64,000 nucleotides of DNA from Corynebacterium mustelae (GTDB taxonomy: Bacteria; Actinomycetota; Actinomycetes; Mycobacteriales; Mycobacteriaceae): the NCBI RefSeq assembly GCF_001020985.1, contig NZ_CP011542.1, positions 3,327,555-3,391,554 on the forward strand, in the 5' to 3' direction. Shown piece by piece: positions 1-7,880 of the stretch; the stretch's first letter is position 1, and each line of letters begins with the position of its first letter. Position numbers and translations under genes: made by a program. Under the pieces are notes generated by a model. The model was not told the origin of the DNA. It was given only the letters and a program-made list of their open reading frames with translations, and searched no databases.

Positions 1-1275
1 AATGGCACCGGTGCCGTAGCCGGTCAAGACATAATCGGCGATGAATACCGGAATTTCTGCGCCATTAACTGGATTGACGGCGTATGCCCCGAGGAAAACA
101 CCAGTTTTATCCTTATTTTCCTGCCGCTCAACGTCGCTCTTTGCCGCAATAGCTGCACGATAGGCCGCAACTGCTTCGGCAGGAGTTGCGCAATTATAGG
201 TCCAAGAGGGGTTTATGCCTTCATAGTTTCCGGTTCCACCCGCGACAAGGGCGTCGACAAGCTCGTGTTCAGGTGCAAGAACCATATAGCTAGCACCGAA
301 CAAGGTGTCCGGACGGGTGGTAAATACCGTCAGTTTTTGCCCTTGACATAAGAAGTCAACCTCAGCGCCGCGGGATCGACCGATCCAATTGCGCTGCATA
401 TTCTTCACTTTGTCCGGCCAATCCAGCAGCTCTAAATCGTCGATAAGCCGATCGCCGTACGCGGTAATCCGCATCATCCACTGGCTCAGTTTCTTACGGA
501 ATACTGGGAAGTTTCCGCGTTCTGATTTTCCATCTGCGGTTACTTCTTCGTTTGCCAAAACCGTACCCAAGCCTGGGCACCAATTCACCATGGAATGGGA
601 TTGATAAACCAGGCGGTAGTGATCAATCACCTTCGCCTGTTGCACGCGGTCCAAAGCTGCAAAGTCTGATGTTCCAAACTCTTCTACTAAATCCTCTGGA
701 ATGTTCCGAGCTCCGGATTCCAGCAGTGGTTTGAGTTCGTCAATCCGCCGTGCTTTTTGGGATTCTTCATCGAACCACGCATTGAAAATTTGCAGGAAGA
801 TCCACTGCGTCCACCGGTAAAATTCCTCATCGGTTGTCGCGATGGCACGTCTTTTATCGTGTCCCAACCCAAGCCGATTTAATTGCCGCTCCATGTTATC
901 AATGGATTCTTGCGTTTTTACCGCTGGATGGGTGCCGGTCTGAATGGCGTATTGTTCGGCTGGTAGGCCGAATGCGTCATAGCCTAAGGTGTGCAGAACA
1001 TTCTTGCCCAACATTCGATTAAAGCGGGCATAGACATCCGTAGCGATATATCCAAGCGGGTGACCAACATGCAGCCCTGCACCAGACGGGAACGGGAACA
1101 TATCCTGCACAAAGAGCTTTTCGTTAGGTACGTCATTTCCGTCGGCTAGGGTCCCTACCGGGTTTGGCGCCTGGAAGGTGCCATTTTCCCGCCAGAAGGT
1201 TTGCCATTTTTCCTCGATAGACCCGGCCAGTTCCGGAGTATATCGATGTATTGGTGTCTCGCTCGGATTCGTCAT
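1..1275 (-). CDS. leuS: Leucine--tRNA ligase, N-terminal part (runs off the window)
   Basis: Class I aminoacyl-tRNA synthetase that charges tRNA-Leu in the cytoplasm. Reading the minus strand from the ATG at 1275 gives an open frame to the window edge (425 residues of a protein usually near 950). It begins [12 protein letters not shown] and carries the class I HIGH-type signature as [15 protein letters not shown], followed by [14 protein letters not shown], both typical of LeuRS. Residues beyond about 230 enter the editing (CP1) domain, with [10 protein letters not shown] visible. The KMSKS loop and anticodon domain lie outside the window. The gene is divergent from nothing nearby; the next gene upstream is on the same strand 64 bases away. 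Identification is firm from the motifs; only the 3' part is missing. Confidence 0.95.
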   Translation of the reverse strand, partial: MTNPSETPIHRYTPELAGSIEEKWQTFWRENGTFQAPNPVGTLADGNDVPNEKLFVQDMFPFPSGAGLHVGHPLGYIATDVYARFNRMLGKNVLHTLGYDAFGLPAEQYAIQTGTHPAVKTQESIDNMERQLNRLGLGHDKRRAIATTDEEFYRWTQWIFLQIFNAWFDEESQKARRIDELKPLLESGARNIPEDLVEEFGTSDFAALDRVQQAKVIDHYRLVYQSHSMVNWCPGLGTVLANEEVTADGKSERGNFPVFRKKLSQWMMRITAYGDRLIDDLELLDWPDKVKNMQRNWIGRSRGAEVDFLCQGQKLTVFTTRPDTLFGASYMVLAPEHELVDALVAGGTGNYEGINPSWTYNCATPAEAVAAYRAAIAAKSDVERQENKDKTGVFLGAYAVNPVNGAEIPVFIADYVLTGYGTGAI

Positions 1276-1339
1276 GGATAAACAGTGTAGTACGCGAGAC
1301 TTGCGCCTGGGTATTTGGTTGCAACCGTGGTCGAGCCGC

Positions 1340-2152
1340 TTAGAAGATTAGTGAGAATTGTTCGCCAATTTTAGTTGTTTCCGCAATGCACGCGCTTATC
1401 AGTCGCCTACTGATATGGGGTTTACGTCCCGGTTTATCCAGTACTGTTTCCTCGATTTCGCAATCTAGCTTCAGCGGTTGTGGGGAACTACCAAGCATTC
1501 CGGCGACTGTCTTTAACAATTCGTCATCGGCGTAGACGGCGTAGGATGTGTTTTCAATAAGTAGAAACACGGTGTCCGATGAGTCTTTAAAACCGTCGAA
1601 AATGTACGTTCCATTTATAACGTTGACGTATTTTTTCTCCGTCTTGAATTCTGTGACCAAGTTCTGGGCATGGTCGGGATTACCGGTATAGTTTTTAGTT
1701 TCTTGCGCTTGCTGTCGAATCTCCACTTCGAAAGTATTGCGCTTTTTACTCAAGATTCGCGCCGCGTGTGCCAGAGGCTGCTGGGCAGCATGCGGCAGGT
1801 CGGTCAAGTTTTGACCCGGATCAAATAGCGTGTCCAATACAGTACAGAGCGCTTGATCATCAATGTCTCGAACAGCGAAATCCATTTCGATGTCGGTTGG
1901 ACGTTTGGGCCTAGGGGCAGCAGCTAAGCGAAAACCTTGTTCAACCGGGCTTAGGATGAGTGGACGTCCGCAGGAACCAGTGGCCCCGGCGGCTGCGGCA
2001 GAAGCTTTTGCGGTGGCGGAAGCCGCGTTGGAGATATTGGCAACTAGTGCTGCAAATTCACGCGCATTGAGGGGTTTTCCGCTTGTGGCTTTAAAAACGG
2101 CTTCAGCTCGCTCCGGATCACGAGGGGCTGGATTGTTAGCGGTTTCCATCAC
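1340..2152 (-). CDS. Hypothetical protein, 270 aa
   Basis: I do not recognise this protein. It starts at GTG 2152 or ATG 2149 behind an AAAGGA sequence about 11 to 14 bases upstream. Residues 35-60 are an Ala/Ser/Gly-rich stretch, possibly a linker or helix. The middle (about 85-130) is predicted helical, and the C-terminal half alternates charged and hydrophobic segments without an obvious membrane span or signal peptide, so a cytoplasmic protein is likely. It lies between leuS and an AT-rich gap, on the same strand as leuS but with no sign of an operon that would explain it. Coding is supported by length and by ordinary codon use for this genome, not by homology. Confidence 0.6.
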   Translation of the reverse strand: MMETANNPAPRDPERAEAVFKATSGKPLNAREFAALVANISNAASATAKASAAAAGATGSCGRPLILSPVEQGFRLAAAPRPKRPTDIEMDFAVRDIDDQALCTVLDTLFDPGQNLTDLPHAAQQPLAHAARILSKKRNTFEVEIRQQAQETKNYTGNPDHAQNLVTEFKTEKKYVNVINGTYIFDGFKDSSDTVFLLIENTSYAVYADDELLKTVAGMLGSSPQPLKLDCEIEETVLDKPGRKPHISRRLISACIAETTKIGEQFSLIF

Positions 2153-2540
2153 GTAACCTAGCGTCCTTTCACATCGTACCTTTGATGCCTAGAAAGTCTA
2201 ATGCACGCGTGCCTTAGGACGTATCCGGCAGACATCAGGTACGGTTTAATACATCCCATAATAGATATAACTTATAAGACGTGAAAGGCGGCCAAATGAA
2301 AGTATCACACTTGATTTGGGAAAATTTCCTGTCAAATTTAATCACATATGCAAGAAATGCCTATTATTGACTTAACAACAAGTAAGTTTTCCACAATATT
2401 AATTGCACAAATAACAAAGGTTGTTTTAAGGTTTTAGGGTGTGTAATTAAAATTTCCGCTTTATAACCAACTAGGCGTGTGGTTTTCACTCGTTTCCGAT
2501 AACCGAAGTCCACACTACTTGCCGCCAGAAAGGTGACGAT
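2153..2540. other. AT-rich intergenic region without a recognised gene
   Basis: This is a 388-base gap between divergent genes. It must hold promoters for both the 270-aa gene on the left and the 149-aa gene on the right. A 24-codon open frame with an AAAGG-like ribosome site exists at 2296-2370 (+, begins MKVSHLIWENF), but nothing else supports it as a gene. The composition is clearly more AT-rich than the flanking coding sequence, with repeated TTAA and AATATT runs. I see no hairpin terminator, tRNA or long repeat. Confidence 0.4.
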
Positions 2541-2990
2541 ATGTTACTGCATACGCACAACGACACCGCTATAGCCGGTGGTGGCCCAGTGAAGACTCGA
2601 TCCTTCACCGCAACCATCCGGTCACTTTTTCGGAGCTTTAAAACTGGAGAATTTACCGAGGCGGACCAGGCAGAACACATCGAATCATTCCACGGACTTT
2701 TTGAAAACGATCGGTTCTGGGTGCTGCGACACTTGCCAGAGGACACCGACACCTGGCTTGAAGAAGCCATAGCCCGCGAGATCCTCAACGGTGGACACCC
2801 CGGCCGGTTAGAAGGCGAGGTAGCCGAAATGGCGGATCGTTGTTTCCGCGCAATCGGCAATGGTGGTACGGCAGCGCGCGCATCCATGATTCGGTTGTGG
2901 GATAACGACAGTCGACTTGATTTTTATCGCAAGGAAATCACCGAATACCGCCCCCGCATCGCGGAGATTTCCAAAACTGAACCCATTTAA
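2541..2990 (+). CDS. Conserved-looking hypothetical protein, 149 aa
   Basis: A small soluble protein of 149 residues that I cannot name. The ATG at 2541 is preceded by AAAGGTGACG, a reasonable ribosome site. The sequence is acidic and helix-rich (SFHGLFENDRFWVLRHLPED, then DTWLEEAIAREILNGG), with no signal peptide, membrane span or metal motif. The 3' end overlaps the end of the convergent hrtA gene by four bases, so the two transcripts collide or share a terminator region. Its protein-like composition and clean start support a real gene; function is unknown. Confidence 0.6.
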   Translation: MLLHTHNDTAIAGGGPVKTRSFTATIRSLFRSFKTGEFTEADQAEHIESFHGLFENDRFWVLRHLPEDTDTWLEEAIAREILNGGHPGRLEGEVAEMADRCFRAIGNGGTAARASMIRLWDNDSRLDFYRKEITEYRPRIAEISKTEPI

Positions 2991-3748
2991 TTCTGTATCG
3001 ATAATGTACCGTCAAGCATCTTCGCAACGGTATCGGCCACCGCTAATTGGCTGCGGTCATGGGTAATCAATAGGGTCGCAAGCTGGAATTCGTCGGTCAC
3101 GGTGCGCAGCAACTCTACAATTTCCTGCGATAACCTGTGGTCAAGCGCCGACGTAGGCTCGTCGGCAAGCAAAACCGCAGGCGAACCCATCAATGCCCGC
3201 GCGATATTCACCCGTTGTCGCTGACCGCCGGACAGTTTTGTTGCCTTACGATCCCCGTAGCCAGGCAACCCAACCGCCGCTAACAATTCATCAGCGCGGG
3301 CTTTCCGCTTCTTAAGTTCTCGGCCCCGCAACCCACGAATATGATCGGTAACCAATAACTGCTCCCTCACCGTCAGCGAGGCTAACATATTAGGGGATTG
3401 GAATACGATTCCAATTTTCTCACGGCGTAATCGCGCCAATGAATCGTCACCATATGCGGTTATATCCTGGCCTTGAAGCAGCACCGTACCTGATGTTGGG
3501 CGCAACAACGTAGCCGCCACCGATAAAAACGTGGATTTTCCGGAACCAGATTCGCCCACCAACGCGGTTAGCGTTCCTGGCTGCAAAGCCAAACTAACGT
3601 GATTTAATGCCGTAACTTGTTGGTCGCCATCAGGAAAGACCATGCTGACATCGCGCAGTTCCATAGCCGCCGCTGTGGCGTCATATAAAGCCGTAGACGC
3701 GACCATGTGCCGTGGCTGGGGATGAGTTGAGTGTGTAATGGTAGTCAA
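2987..3748 (-). CDS. hrtA: ABC transporter ATP-binding protein, probable heme exporter subunit HrtA
   Basis: ATPase of a MacB/LolD-type ABC transporter. Walker A is GESGSGKST, the signature is LSGGQRQR, and Walker B is VLLADEPTSALD with a following LITHDRSQ switch, so all catalytic elements are present. The longest frame begins at 3790, but a clear AGGAG site lies 7 bases before TTG 3748 (then TTITHSTHP), so I place the start there, giving 253 residues. It follows the FtsX-like permease by 82 bases on the same strand, and a divergent sensor kinase/response regulator pair follows. That arrangement is the hrtBA-chrSA layout known in corynebacteria, where the pump removes toxic heme. The family is certain; the substrate rests on context. 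Confidence 0.8.
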   Translation of the reverse strand: MTTITHSTHPQPRHMVASTALYDATAAAMELRDVSMVFPDGDQQVTALNHVSLALQPGTLTALVGESGSGKSTFLSVAATLLRPTSGTVLLQGQDITAYGDDSLARLRREKIGIVFQSPNMLASLTVREQLLVTDHIRGLRGRELKKRKARADELLAAVGLPGYGDRKATKLSGGQRQRVNIARALMGSPAVLLADEPTSALDHRLSQEIVELLRTVTDEFQLATLLITHDRSQLAVADTVAKMLDGTLSIQN

Positions 3749-3830
3749 TTTCTTTCTCCTGAAATAACTGGCACGAGATAAAAGCGCCATCGGGATGTAA
3801 CAGATTAAGGGGATACAAGGGGTAGTGAGG

Positions 3831-4934
3831 TTATTGCGTTGCGTTCAATGCTTCCAGCGGATCAACTTTCGTCACCGTTCGCACCGCCACCAAAGACCCC
3901 ACAATGCCCAAGACACAAACCCCCACAGCGGGCAACACCACGGTTGCGGTATCAAACGCAACGGGCACGGTACCGGTTCCGCTGATAACCGAGCCTAGGG
4001 CCCAAGCCAAACCAGCGCCGATGCTGGCACCGAGCAAAAGGATAATGGCGGATTGCGTTAACGCGTCTATCAATACATAGCGTTTCGACGCCCCCATCGC
4101 CCGTAAAATTGCGATATCGCGGGACCGCTGCAAGGTCCACACACTTAAAAACGCGATCGTAACCAGCGCAGAAATGCCGTATAAGAATCCTTGCATCGCC
4201 TGCAACGACCCTTGTTCGCTACTGTAGGCGGCCAATCCCTTAAAAGAATCTGGAAGATCTGTGACAATAGCGTTCGTTTGTCGTGTCGCTTGCGCAATAT
4301 CCTCCCCACCCCAGATGCCGGCATCAGCGCGCACAAGCAATACTGTGCCAACCGCATCTGTATGGCTGATCTCCTGCCAGGTTGTGGTGTCTACCCACAC
4401 AACGGGGGAGTGGGCATAGTAATTATCAGAAGCATTGTCTGAATCCGCGAGTACCGCACTCACAGAAACTTCTTGACCACCAATGGTGATCTCATCGCCG
4501 ACACCTACCGCCAAATCCTCGGCCAGTGAGACCGGAAGCGCAGCACCGTAAGAAATCACACCCCCTGGGATCACCGCATTTTCTGGCAAGCCAAGAACGG
4601 CGGCGGGATGTGCCGCGGAGCCTGATTCAATGCGGCTTTGCATCGCACCCAAGGGTTGTACTTGGGTGATGCCTTCTACATCCCGCCACGTATTCCACGC
4701 AGTCAACGAAACGGAGGAGTTACTGAATGAGACCTCTGGTTCAGCAACCTCAGTTGGTGCCATAAACACCACCCGATCTGGCGCCAGCGACTCCAATGCT
4801 CCGGTGTTCTGCCGACCAAGCCCATTAGTAAGGCCGGTAAGCATGACAATAAGCAATGTAATAAGAACGGTTACGCTACCAATGAGCGCAAACCTTCCAC
4901 CAGCGCCACGAATCTCTCTTACACTTAGAAACAC
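3831..4934 (-). CDS. hrtB: ABC transporter permease (FtsX/MacB type), probable heme exporter subunit HrtB
   Basis: Integral membrane partner of the adjacent ATPase, 367 residues. It shows the usual FtsX-family plan: an N-terminal membrane helix (residues about 15-36), a large extracytoplasmic domain (40-235), then three C-terminal helices around 240-262, 290-312 and 330-352. The latter carry the AxLRAMGAS motif of this permease family. Start is GTG 4934 with an AAGGAAA site 7 bases upstream. The promoter lies in the 160-base gap shared with the divergent kinase gene. In corynebacteria HrtB acts with HrtA and is induced by heme through ChrA; that substrate is inferred from gene order, not from residues. 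Confidence 0.75.
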   Translation of the reverse strand: MFLSVREIRGAGGRFALIGSVTVLITLLIVMLTGLTNGLGRQNTGALESLAPDRVVFMAPTEVAEPEVSFSNSSVSLTAWNTWRDVEGITQVQPLGAMQSRIESGSAAHPAAVLGLPENAVIPGGVISYGAALPVSLAEDLAVGVGDEITIGGQEVSVSAVLADSDNASDNYYAHSPVVWVDTTTWQEISHTDAVGTVLLVRADAGIWGGEDIAQATRQTNAIVTDLPDSFKGLAAYSSEQGSLQAMQGFLYGISALVTIAFLSVWTLQRSRDIAILRAMGASKRYVLIDALTQSAIILLLGASIGAGLAWALGSVISGTGTVPVAFDTATVVLPAVGVCVLGIVGSLVAVRTVTKVDPLEALNATQ

Positions 4935-5027
4935 AGTGAACTTTCCTTAACTTTTTCGTTTTCATCAACTACCCTCCAGCTAACCCGTAACCTGCGACGA
5001 TTCCATCACCTAGCGACTTGAAAGTTC

Positions 5028-5070
5028 CGTCAACCACTCGGTTGACAGGCACTCAATACCTGTCTGTACC
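5028..5070. promoter_or_regulatory. Divergent promoter region between hrtB and chrS with head-to-head -35 palindrome
   Basis: The sequence GTCAACC-ACTC-GGTTGAC (5029-5046) is a perfect 7-bp inverted repeat. Each arm contains a TTGAC -35-like hexamer, one per strand. On the plus strand TTGACA (5042-5047) is followed after 17 bases by TGTACC (5065-5070). The minus-strand -10 is weaker (around 5004-5011). An inverted repeat placed between two divergent -35 elements is a sensible position for response-regulator control of both the exporter and the two-component genes. The palindrome is seen directly; ChrA binding is inference. Confidence 0.45.
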
Positions 5071-5094
5071 CGCCTACACCCATCTGTAGAACGA

Positions 5095-6459
5095 ATGCGC
5101 TTACTCACCAACCCACGCCACTTACCCACCTCGCCAAACCAACACGAAGCGATTAGCGTAAGTGATGTGACCTCACGTCGATTCGATTCCCACACCGGAT
5201 TATCAACACCGGAACAATCCGACTCACCGCTGCGCAGGATCTTGGTGCTCCTTCGGGTAGGCCTACACGTGTCCTTCGCGTTTTTCCTCTGCCTTGGTGC
5301 CATCCAAACCCCCGCCGACAGAAAACAACCACTCTCTGCCCACTACACCCTCATCATGTTGGGGCTGGTCGGTGTGTTAGCCGCCGTCTATCTCGTGGGT
5401 ACAACATGGGAGAAACGCGCAGTTGCCAATAATGGCAATCCTGCCTTTCGGGCCCAATCCACACTTGCATCGTGCTGGCTGATCCTGGTGACAGCGTTAT
5501 GGGTAGCGTTGGTCGCAGTATCACCTTCGTTTGTATGGCTGCTATTTCCGCTGGCATTTATTTATCTACACGTCATTCCGCTGCCCATTAATCTCCTAGC
5601 CGTCGCGCTGGGCTGGGCTTTTGCCGCCTTTATCCCCATGTACATGGCACCGGAAACATGGACTCCCTCAGCCGCGGTGGGACCAGGTATCGGCTCCATC
5701 TTCGCCACCGTCGTGTACTTCACCTACCAAGCACTAGGCCGCGAAATTGACCGCCAAACGCAACTATCCCAACAACTCATCGCCGCCCAGCAGGAACTCG
5801 CCGAAAAAGAACACCAAGCAGGTCGACTGGAGGAACGGGAGCGGCTGAGTAGAGAAATCCACGACACCGTCGCCCAAGGATTAAGCTCAATCCTGTTGCT
5901 TTCGCGGGCCGCCCAGAATGAGCTCATGCACGGCGACACCGACACCGCCCGCGAACAATTGCACACAATACATGAGCAGGCTGGGGCGTCGTTAAGCGAA
6001 GCACGCCGCTTCGTCCGCGACCTCGCCTCTCCAGATCTCAGCGACCCACTACCACAGGCATTGCAACGCGTTGTGGCACGCGCTAGCACCCGCGACACCG
6101 CACTAGGCATCGACCGGGATTACAGCCTGGAAGTGCTCGGTGACGAAACCCACCCAGTACCCGAACCCGTTTCCCGCGCAGTCATCCGCGTCGTTCAAGA
6201 AGCAATAAACAATATCCACAAACATTCAACCGCAACCAAAGCGGTGATTACAGTAGGAATCTGGGAAGAAGAAATAAGCATCGACGTCATGGACAACGGC
6301 CACATCGATCACAGCCCAACCCCAGGCTTCGGCATCACCGGTCTGAAAAAACGCATAGCTGACTTGGGTGGTAATTTGACGGTAGAGTTTGGGCTAAACG
6401 ACGGTGAAGCTGTGGCGCTGACGTGCCGCATCCCGCTAACAAGTAGGAGAGACGACTAA
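5095..6459 (+). CDS. chrS: Two-component sensor histidine kinase, probable heme sensor ChrS
   Basis: NarL-group membrane histidine kinase, 454 residues. The N-terminal third has about five to six hydrophobic segments between residues 48 and 215, typical of an intramembrane sensor. A coiled linker then leads to the HisKA_3 dimerisation motif REIHDTVAQGLSS with the phospho-accepting His near 256. The ATP-binding domain shows the N box (QEAINNIHKHS) and the G box (GFGITGLKKRIADLGG). Start ATG 5095 has no good ribosome site; GTG 5167 is an alternative and would drop a polar N-terminus. The stop TAA directly abuts the ATG of the response regulator. Divergence from the HrtBA-like pump points to ChrS. 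Confidence 0.75.
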   Translation: MRLLTNPRHLPTSPNQHEAISVSDVTSRRFDSHTGLSTPEQSDSPLRRILVLLRVGLHVSFAFFLCLGAIQTPADRKQPLSAHYTLIMLGLVGVLAAVYLVGTTWEKRAVANNGNPAFRAQSTLASCWLILVTALWVALVAVSPSFVWLLFPLAFIYLHVIPLPINLLAVALGWAFAAFIPMYMAPETWTPSAAVGPGIGSIFATVVYFTYQALGREIDRQTQLSQQLIAAQQELAEKEHQAGRLEERERLSREIHDTVAQGLSSILLLSRAAQNELMHGDTDTAREQLHTIHEQAGASLSEARRFVRDLASPDLSDPLPQALQRVVARASTRDTALGIDRDYSLEVLGDETHPVPEPVSRAVIRVVQEAINNIHKHSTATKAVITVGIWEEEISIDVMDNGHIDHSPTPGFGITGLKKRIADLGGNLTVEFGLNDGEAVALTCRIPLTSRRDD

Positions 6460-7083
6460 ATGACTCCCATTCGCGTCATGCTTATCGACGACCACCCCGT
6501 CGTCCGCGCCGGGTTGCGCGCAATCTTAAATAGTTTTCCCGACATCACCGTTGCTGCCGAGGCATCCAGTGGTAAGGACATCACCGCCGCCTCGCTTGTC
6601 GACGCCGCCATTGATGTCGTCGTCACCGATATTCAAATGCCCGACATTGACGGCATCACCCTGACAAAAATTCTCGCCCAGGATAAAACCGCACCCCCGG
6701 TGCTCATTCTCACCACCTACGACACCGAAGCGGACATCGTCGCCGCAGTGGAAGCAGGGGCAATGGGGTACTTGCTCAAAGATGCCCCTGAGAACGTCTT
6801 ACATGACGCCGTCATCGCCACAGCCAACCGGGAACGCACCCTTGCACCTGGCGTGGCTACCGCATTAATGAACCGGATCTCCAAACCCCGAGAAGCGCTT
6901 TCAGCGCGGGAAATCGAAATCCTCCAGGAATTGGAATCGGGGGCAAGCAATCGACAACTAGCCGCCAAGTTGTTCATTTCTGAGGCAACAGTCAAAACCC
7001 ACCTGGTGCACATCTACTCAAAACTCGGGGTGGATAACCGCACTGCCGCCATCACTGCCGCACGGCAACAACGGCTGATTTAA
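6460..7083 (+). CDS. chrA: Two-component response regulator, LuxR/NarL family, probable ChrA
   Basis: Cytoplasmic transcription factor of 207 residues. The receiver domain has the acidic pair near residues 10-11 (LIDDHPVVRAGL), the phosphorylated Asp at 57 (VVVTDIQMP), and the conserved Thr and Lys in ILTTYDT and GYLLKDAP. A C-terminal LuxR helix-turn-helix spans about 143-205 (LSAREIEILQELESG, then ISEATVKTHLVHIYSKL). It starts on the base after the kinase stop codon, so the two are translationally coupled. By analogy with corynebacterial ChrA it would activate the divergent hrtBA genes in the presence of heme; target assignment is from context. Confidence 0.78.
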   Translation: MTPIRVMLIDDHPVVRAGLRAILNSFPDITVAAEASSGKDITAASLVDAAIDVVVTDIQMPDIDGITLTKILAQDKTAPPVLILTTYDTEADIVAAVEAGAMGYLLKDAPENVLHDAVIATANRERTLAPGVATALMNRISKPREALSAREIEILQELESGASNRQLAAKLFISEATVKTHLVHIYSKLGVDNRTAAITAARQQRLI

Positions 7084-7396
7084 CTTTTCAGTTTTCTCGC
7101 TAAAAAATGCCTGTGGAATTCTGACCTGTGTTTTTCTTAGAACTAGTGGGCATTGCAACGCGAAGCGCGTGGATAATCCATCAGCATAATTTTTGCTAAA
7201 GAAAACATATGTTTAGAAGGCTTTCCGCGCGCTATGGCGGTCCCATCTCAAAAGCTTAGATTTTAAAATGAGACCACTATACTTTTCGGGCCCACCCGTC
7301 TGTATTTGACGCCCATGCGTGAGGGGAGGGGGCCGGGGTACATGAAGCGGTTCTGACGCCGAAAATGCTGAAGAAAAACGCATATATAGAAAACTA
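7084..7396. other. Intergenic stretch after chrA with no recognised gene
   Basis: A gap between the response regulator and the bacteriocin promoter. No protein frame of useful length, tRNA or clear rho-independent terminator is visible. Local base composition shifts towards AT near 7180-7280. The change of codon use and AT content here may mark the left edge of the accessory bacteriocin block. Confidence 0.35.
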
Positions 7397-7424
7397 TTGA
7401 CCTGCTTAAGCTCCTAGGTATAGT
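7397..7424 (+). promoter_or_regulatory. Probable promoter of the bacteriocin locus
   Basis: TTGACC (7397-7402) and TATAGT (7419-7424) are separated by 16 bases; the overlapping TAGTAT at 7421-7426 gives an 18-base spacing. This is the best sigma-70-type match in the 465-base gap and lies about 125 bases before the first bacteriocin start, leaving a long 5' leader. The hexamers are seen; promoter activity is inferred. Confidence 0.4.
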
Positions 7425-7548
7425 ATGCGCTACAAGCACTTAGCTTGAAATGCTAAAGGTCAGACAGGTTAATTGGTCTTACCATCTTAGGCAGGGTTGA
7501 GTGCGAGCCCCTTGTCAGATATGCATAAGGTAAAGAAGTTTGAATATT

Positions 7549-7839
7549 ATGCGTATTAAAACGAAAAAGCCAGCAGGCACTAGCTTAACAACCCCCTTGC
7601 TCACCGAAATAGGTGTAGCTTCAGCGGAGCCTCGCGATGGCGGCTGGTGGGATCACGGAAACTCCGGTGGACGAGTGTGGTCAAACTACTGGCATCCAGA
7701 CTGGAATCACGGTGCATCGGTTTCGGGTCATACCTCGGTCGACTCTGGTTGTGTTTCGCCTAACCAATGGGCACATGCGCAAACGAGATCTAAGTGGCTT
7801 CCATGGAGTATAGATGGCTCTTATTATAGGTTCTGCTAG
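7549..7839 (+). CDS. Lactococcin-972-family bacteriocin, copy 1
   Basis: Predicted secreted bacteriocin precursor of 96 residues; the family inhibits septum formation in sensitive cells by binding lipid II. The mature part shows the family pattern GGWWDHGNSGGRVWSNYW, then HGASVSGH, a Ser-Gly-Cys (SGCVSPNQWAHAQ) and an aromatic C-terminus ending in Cys. I chose ATG 7549, which has AAAGAAG ten bases upstream; the upstream TTG at 7540 sits too close to that site. The leader ends in VASAEP, a plausible signal-peptidase site, but lacks a good hydrophobic core, unlike copy 2. It is the first gene of a four-gene locus with its own membrane protein and ABC ATPase. Confidence 0.8.
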   Translation: MRIKTKKPAGTSLTTPLLTEIGVASAEPRDGGWWDHGNSGGRVWSNYWHPDWNHGASVSGHTSVDSGCVSPNQWAHAQTRSKWLPWSIDGSYYRFC

Positions 7840-7880
7840 ATTGGTCCATGCCCGTCATGCAGACTTTTAGGGTATCCGCT

